A stretch of 64,000 nt of DNA, from NCBI GenBank assembly GCA_965219175.1, contig CBDCNI010000001.1, positions 2,914,001-2,978,000 of the forward strand, given 5' to 3'. This stretch comes from JBBPZK01 sp965219175. GTDB taxonomy: Bacteria > Actinomycetota > Rubrobacteria > Rubrobacterales > Rubrobacteraceae. Numbering within the stretch: position 1 is the stretch's first letter; every line of letters begins with the position of its first letter. The position numbers and the translations under genes are program-made. Below, piece by piece: positions 60,067 through 64,000 of this stretch. The notes under the pieces are model-generated. The model had not been told where the DNA came from and did not search any database. It saw only the letters and a list, made by a program, of their open reading frames with translations.

Positions 60067-61352
60067 CGTTCCACTTCCTTCTCCCGTTCTCTTTCGATGG
60101 TCCCAGGCTCCTTGCTCCTTGAAACCTCGACCTCGGGGGCGACGGAGGCTGGGACAGCTTCCCTATCGGGTTTTCCGGCGGATGCTTTCACAGCGGCCGG
60201 TTCTCCGTGCTCGGGTTCTCCACGCGCATCCTCCACTTCGGTGGGTTGTTCGTTCACTGGTCTCAGGGGCATCTTACCCCAGTGTTCGAAGATGAGGGTG
60301 TTGTTGAGGTAGCGGAGGGTGGCGGAGACTATGGCGACTACGGGCACGGCGAAAAACGCTCCTATAACACCGTAGAGGGCCGTCGCCGAGAGCATGGCGA
60401 ACAAGACCCACAGAGGGTGGACGCCGACCGAGCCGCCCATTATTCGCGGTACGAGGATGTTCCCTTCGAGTTGTTGGGCGATCAGGAAGAGCAAGGCGAC
60501 CAGCAGGGCTTTCGAGAAACCGCCCAGGAACAGCGCGACGACGACCGCCGGTATCGCGGCGAGGAAAGCGCCGAGGACGGGTAGTATCTCCATAACCCCT
60601 ACCCAGAGCCCTATTACCAGCGCGTACTTGCCGATAACGAAAAAGGCGATCAAGAAGCCTACGGTCCCCATGATCGCGCAGAGCGCCAACTGCGCCTTGA
60701 GGTACTTTACGAGCGCTCCCTCGACGGCGAGAAGGATATCGAGGACCTGGTCGCGCACTGTTACGGGAATAGTGTCGAGCGTGGCGCGTAAGACCCGCTC
60801 CCGGTCGAGGAGCAAGTAGATAGAGACTATGAGCATGAGCACCAGGTTCAGAAAGACGCCAAAGACACCGAAGACCCCGCCGATAAAGCCGAGCGCCACT
60901 TTGAGCATCTGACCGGCGGAGGGAATATTCCTCTGCAAGAACTCGATCAACTGCTGTCGGTCCGCAGTGGAAAGTGGTTCGCCTACGTATTGGCCCACGT
61001 AGGGCAGCCTCTGCGCCCACCTCACCACGCCGCCCAGCTCGCCCACGAGCGCCGCCGGTTCCCGGACCACGGCTTGAACCTGTCCGATGGTGGGTATGAC
61101 GAGCCACATCAGGGCGCCAGTGACGAGCAGGATCAGGACGGCGTAGATCCCTAACACGGCTATGATCCTCGGGACGCGCCACCGTTCGATGCGACGGACC
61201 ATCGGGTTCAGCGCGTAGGCCAAAACGGTCGCCATCAGGAACGTCAGCAAGACGCCGCCCACCTGCCGGACGAAGACGATCAGCAACACGAATCCCAAAG
61301 CGATGAGGATGTACTGCGTATAAGTCGAGACGAGCAGCTTTTTCGCTGGCAC
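60063..61352 (-). CDS. AI-2E family transporter, copy 2
   Basis: A 429-residue membrane protein with the same family core as the gene at 32043: VSIYLLLDRERVLRATL, GLWVGVMEILPVLGAFLAAIPAV and QLEGNILVPRIMGGSVGVHP. The C-terminal ~75 residues are soluble, Glu- and Pro-rich and end in a highly charged EREREKEVER. GTG start with GGAGG five bases upstream. It overlaps the lipid synthase gene and so heads a three-gene unit. Confidence 0.85.
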   Translation of the reverse strand: MPAKKLLVSTYTQYILIALGFVLLIVFVRQVGGVLLTFLMATVLAYALNPMVRRIERWRVPRIIAVLGIYAVLILLVTGALMWLVIPTIGQVQAVVREPAALVGELGGVVRWAQRLPYVGQYVGEPLSTADRQQLIEFLQRNIPSAGQMLKVALGFIGGVFGVFGVFLNLVLMLIVSIYLLLDRERVLRATLDTIPVTVRDQVLDILLAVEGALVKYLKAQLALCAIMGTVGFLIAFFVIGKYALVIGLWVGVMEILPVLGAFLAAIPAVVVALFLGGFSKALLVALLFLIAQQLEGNILVPRIMGGSVGVHPLWVLFAMLSATALYGVIGAFFAVPVVAIVSATLRYLNNTLIFEHWGKMPLRPVNEQPTEVEDARGEPEHGEPAAVKASAGKPDREAVPASVAPEVEVSRSKEPGTIEREREKEVER

Positions 61353-61454
61353 TCTGGCCTCCGACGGCAGGGAACCGGTTGATACTCAATATACCAGCCT
61401 GGGCGATATCCGAGACCCCCGGACCCTCCAGCCGATGATCGAACTTACGCATAG

Positions 61455-61483
61455 TTTACGTTCTCGGCGTATCTCTGTATAAT
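61455..61483 (+). promoter_or_regulatory. Promoter giving a leaderless M23-like gene transcript
   Basis: TTTACG at 61455-61460 and a perfect TATAAT at 61478-61483 are 17 bases apart. The ATG at 61492 is only eight bases after the -10 box and no ribosome site exists. Confidence 0.6.
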
Positions 61484-61491
61484 CCCACGCG

Positions 61492-62412
61492 ATGAGGGAT
61501 ACGAGAGTTCGACGAACCCAACATGTAGGGCGAGTAAGTAAGATCGAGGACGGTCTGCGCCTGCTGCGCGAGAAGGGTAAAGACCGTGCCGGATCCAACA
61601 TCAGCCCCAGGCTGACCACGCCCGGCAAAGCCCGAGAGACCAGCCGGACCAAACCCCCCACAAAGCGCTCTACCGAGAGACGCTCTACCGAACGGGCTCC
61701 CAAGAAGACTCCACAGGGCACCGTAAAGGGGAGGTACGAGAAACGGTACGTGGTTGCCGCCGGCCTTCTCGTCCTCGGGATATTGATGTTCGTACTCGTG
61801 GCGTCCGTCTTGCGTCCCGGCGTCGGAGAACGCCAGAGCCCGATAGAAGCCGCCGCGAAGCCGGGTACCGCGCTCGCGATGGCGAACGGGGTGAGGATCT
61901 CTTCCCCCATCCACCCGGCCGGCGTCACCGGGCTCGGCTACCACCCTGACGGCGACAGCATAATCGGGCTGGAGCCTCGCGGCCGGAACCTCTCTTCTAG
62001 CCCGATCTCCCGGTTGTTCACGGTAGGCCCGAACCCGGCGGACCTCCGATACTACGCGATGGACCCGGCCGGAAGATCCGGCCCCTCGACCGGAGCCCTG
62101 GACGTCGAGGCGAAGGCGGGTACCGTCGTCTACGCGCCCGTAACCGGCGTTATCACGGCGATCCGCCCAGACCCCATGCTCCCGGACGCGAACGTGATCG
62201 AGATAAAATCCGACTCCGACCCAAACCTCCGGGTCTACGTCTCTCTAGTAAAGAAAATAGACTCCGGCGTCGGCGTGTACAGTTCCGTCACCGCCGGCAA
62301 GACCACCCTCGGCTTGGTGAGTGACTCCGCTAGAGTCCTCCATCCGCAACTCTCTTCCTACACGGGAAATCCGGGCAATCACGTTACCGTTTCCGCACTG
62401 GGGACGAACTAG
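61492..62412 (+). CDS. Membrane protein with a degenerate M23-like domain
   Basis: A 306-residue protein. A basic, Thr/Arg-rich cytoplasmic region (~1-85) precedes one membrane helix (~87-107). The outer domain ends with an M23 peptidase-like fold: ALDVEAKAGTVVYAPVTGVITAI and VTAGKTTLGLV. The zinc-binding His of HxGxD is replaced (STGALDV keeps the Asp) and the HxH motif is not intact (GNHVTV), so catalysis is unlikely. It may activate or position a real hydrolase, as EnvC-like proteins do. Confidence 0.65.
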   Translation: MRDTRVRRTQHVGRVSKIEDGLRLLREKGKDRAGSNISPRLTTPGKARETSRTKPPTKRSTERRSTERAPKKTPQGTVKGRYEKRYVVAAGLLVLGILMFVLVASVLRPGVGERQSPIEAAAKPGTALAMANGVRISSPIHPAGVTGLGYHPDGDSIIGLEPRGRNLSSSPISRLFTVGPNPADLRYYAMDPAGRSGPSTGALDVEAKAGTVVYAPVTGVITAIRPDPMLPDANVIEIKSDSDPNLRVYVSLVKKIDSGVGVYSSVTAGKTTLGLVSDSARVLHPQLSSYTGNPGNHVTVSALGTN

Positions 62413-62466
62413 CTTCAAAGGCACGGCCTCTCGTCCGGGGACGTCAGCGTGTATTATCATGCGTAT

Positions 62467-63105
62467 ATGTTCCTGAGTCTTTTCCAAAGCTCGCCCGCTT
62501 TCGCGGTCGCCATAGTGATCGGCTTCGTCGTGGGGATCACGCTGCACGAGGCGGCCCACGCCACTTCCGCGTACCTGCTGGGCGACGACACCGCCTACCG
62601 GATGGGCCGCGTAACGCTCAACCCGGCCTCGCACCTCGACTTGTACGGCAGCTTTTTTCTCCTGGTCGCCGGTTTCGGCTGGGGAAAATCGACCCCTTAC
62701 TCACCTTCCAAGCTCCGTTACGGCGTCTTCGGGCCGGTGCTCGTCGCGGCGGCGGGGCCAGTCTCCAACCTGCTCATCCTCGTTGTCTGCGCCGGCTTGT
62801 ATCTGCTCCCCTCTTTCCACAGCGGGTATCTCCAGTTGCTGGTGGTTGGGATCGCGTTCGTCAACGCGCTGCTCTTTGTCTTCAACTTGCTCCCCATCCC
62901 GCCGCTCGACGGCTCGAAGCTCATCTTTCCGTTTCTCCCACGCGCCCTGGACGGCTTCGTAGACTTCATGAACGAGTACGGGATGTATATACTCTTCGGC
63001 GTCTTCCTTTTGAGCTATGTGATCCCGAGCTTCTCACCGTTCGGCTTCATAATCTCGTTGGTGAGGCCGTTGCTGCAGTTCTTCGGACTCCCTGCAGTAT
63101 TCTAA
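62467..63105 (+). CDS. Site-2 protease family membrane metalloprotease (M50)
   Basis: A 212-residue protein with about five helices. Zinc ligands are His27 and His31 in HEAAH, with Glu28 catalytic, and Asp in NLLPIPPLDGSK. It is the compact S2P form without a PDZ domain. It should cleave membrane helices, for example of anti-sigma factors; the substrate is unknown. The ATG at 62467 lies nine bases after TATTAT (62452-62457), so it may be leaderless. Confidence 0.87.
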   Translation: MFLSLFQSSPAFAVAIVIGFVVGITLHEAAHATSAYLLGDDTAYRMGRVTLNPASHLDLYGSFFLLVAGFGWGKSTPYSPSKLRYGVFGPVLVAAAGPVSNLLILVVCAGLYLLPSFHSGYLQLLVVGIAFVNALLFVFNLLPIPPLDGSKLIFPFLPRALDGFVDFMNEYGMYILFGVFLLSYVIPSFSPFGFIISLVRPLLQFFGLPAVF

Positions 63106-63279
63106 ACCTGAAGTAGAGCTATAAGGTACCCCGGTTCACAGGGAGGGGAAGAATCTGCGAGCCGGGGCCACAAGTATTCTACAGCTACTTTCGCGTCCAG
63201 CCCCCCTGGAAAACCGTGAAAAACTCTCGGAGAGGAAAATAAAGTTCGAGGCGAGTTGCGCCAGGGCGGCGGAGAAGCG

Positions 63280-64000
63280 TTACTCGTCTCCCTGAGCGGG
63301 AGGACGCGAGGAGAGAGGTAGGGAGACGGAGAAGACGCTGCCGGTTCCCTGCTCGCTCTCCACTTTTATCTCGCCGCCGAGGTGGTCGGTGATCTCACGG
63401 GCGAGGGCGAGGCCGAGGCCGGTGCCGTCGGCGCGAGAGGAGCCCTGGGCGCGATAGAAGCGGTCGAAGATGTGGGGTATCTCGGTCTCCGGGATGCCGC
63501 AGCCGCTGTCGGCGACGCTAACGACGGCGTGGCCGTTTTCGCGGTGGAGGTCGAGTGAAACGGGTGCGTCTTTCTCGGAGTATTTGAGGGCGTTATCCAG
63601 GAGTATCGCGAGCATCCTGTGGATCTGGGTCGGGTCCGTCTCGACCGGCGGCACTTCTTTTTCGGCCTGTATTTCAAGCGGGCGCCCGGTGTAGCCGAAG
63701 TCTCTGCGAAGCTCGTGCAGCAGGTCTTCGAGGTCTACCTCTTCTTTCTTGAAGACCACGGCGCCCGAGTCGAGGCGCGAGAGGTCCAGGAGCGTGCGTG
63801 CCAGGCTCTGCAGACGCTCGGTCTGTAGTCTCATGTCTTCGAGGAAGGCCGTCCTTACAGATTCGTCGTCTTCGTCTTCCATCATCTCCAGGTAGCCGGA
63901 GAGGGCGGTGAGCGGGGTCTTTAGTTCGTGGGAGGCGTTGGCGATGAACTCGGCCTTCGCCCGCTCTATGTTCCGCTCCTCGGTCACGTCCCGCAGGATG
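63280..64000 (-). CDS. Sensor histidine kinase, C-terminal part (cut by window end)
   Basis: The frame remains open at the window edge, where ILRDVTEERN looks like the end of a PAS domain. Visible are the H box ASHELKTPLTAL with the phospho-acceptor His, the N box LLDNALKYS, the G1 box DSGCGIPE, F box and G2 box GTGLGLALARE. It is a PhoR/WalK-type kinase that phosphorylates a response regulator. The sensor region and partner gene are beyond the window. Confidence 0.92.
   Translation of the reverse strand, partial: ILRDVTEERNIERAKAEFIANASHELKTPLTALSGYLEMMEDEDDESVRTAFLEDMRLQTERLQSLARTLLDLSRLDSGAVVFKKEEVDLEDLLHELRRDFGYTGRPLEIQAEKEVPPVETDPTQIHRMLAILLDNALKYSEKDAPVSLDLHRENGHAVVSVADSGCGIPETEIPHIFDRFYRAQGSSRADGTGLGLALAREITDHLGGEIKVESEQGTGSVFSVSLPLSSRPPAQGDE

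Overview
The window is high-GC bacterial DNA, densely coded on both strands. It fits a deep-branching actinobacterium, most like Rubrobacter. Pointers are a TreT-type trehalose synthase, a bacteriorhodopsin-like pump, a class E-type sortase, a CmtR-like metal sensor, many GTG and TTG starts, and several genes whose -10 box lies 6-9 bases from the start codon (likely leaderless mRNAs). The genus is an inference from gene content. No rRNA, tRNA, CRISPR array or intact insertion sequence was seen. The first and last genes run off the window.

Layout. 1-6.7 kb: dehydrogenase fragment, CoA-disulfide-reductase-like flavoprotein, aldo/keto reductase, nucleotidyltransferase, S9 peptidase, RlpA-like secreted protein. 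6.9-19.5 kb: amino-acid catabolism, with glutamate dehydrogenase, twin cyclic-nucleotide-binding proteins, a DUF433/DUF5615 toxin-antitoxin-like pair beside a duplicated 3' scrap of the P5C dehydrogenase gene, the proline dehydrogenase/P5C dehydrogenase operon, an NSS transporter with a 46-residue companion, and a three-gene set (aldehyde dehydrogenase, sarcosine/pipecolate-oxidase-like enzyme, ketimine-reductase-like enzyme) that could form a lysine/pipecolate route. A CmtR-like repressor follows. 19.7-28.6 kb: sortase, 2H phosphoesterase, polyphosphate genes (sixA, ppk, ppx), a ferredoxin and a three-gene proton-translocating transhydrogenase whose alpha subunit has an acidic insertion. 28.7-30.7 kb: a visibly AT-rich, probably acquired YwgA-like/HD-hydrolase pair. 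30.7-42 kb: housekeeping genes (S58 peptidase, transporters, archaeal-type phosphoglycerate mutase, UDGb, Ddl, MscS, LON-domain protein, two SDRs).

42-47.7 kb (minus strand) is the most unusual locus. One apparent operon encodes a split b6f-type cytochrome b, a Rieske protein, two different CydA-like proteins with no CydB, a 41-residue one-helix peptide and a two-helix protein of unknown role. No cytochrome c gene is present. It looks like a quinol-oxidising bc complex wired to a CydA/CydA' pair. 48.6-53.4 kb: purine permease, an Asp23/AmaP/DUF2273 envelope-stress operon, and a bacteriorhodopsin-like protein with a D-T-G motif lacking the usual proton-donor carboxylate. Together with the transhydrogenase and bc complex this gives several machines acting on the proton gradient. 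53.6-64 kb: TreT, RsbW-like kinase, SPFH protein, NlpC/P60 hydrolase, lipid synthase, AI-2E-family exporter, degenerate M23-like protein, site-2 protease and a histidine kinase fragment.
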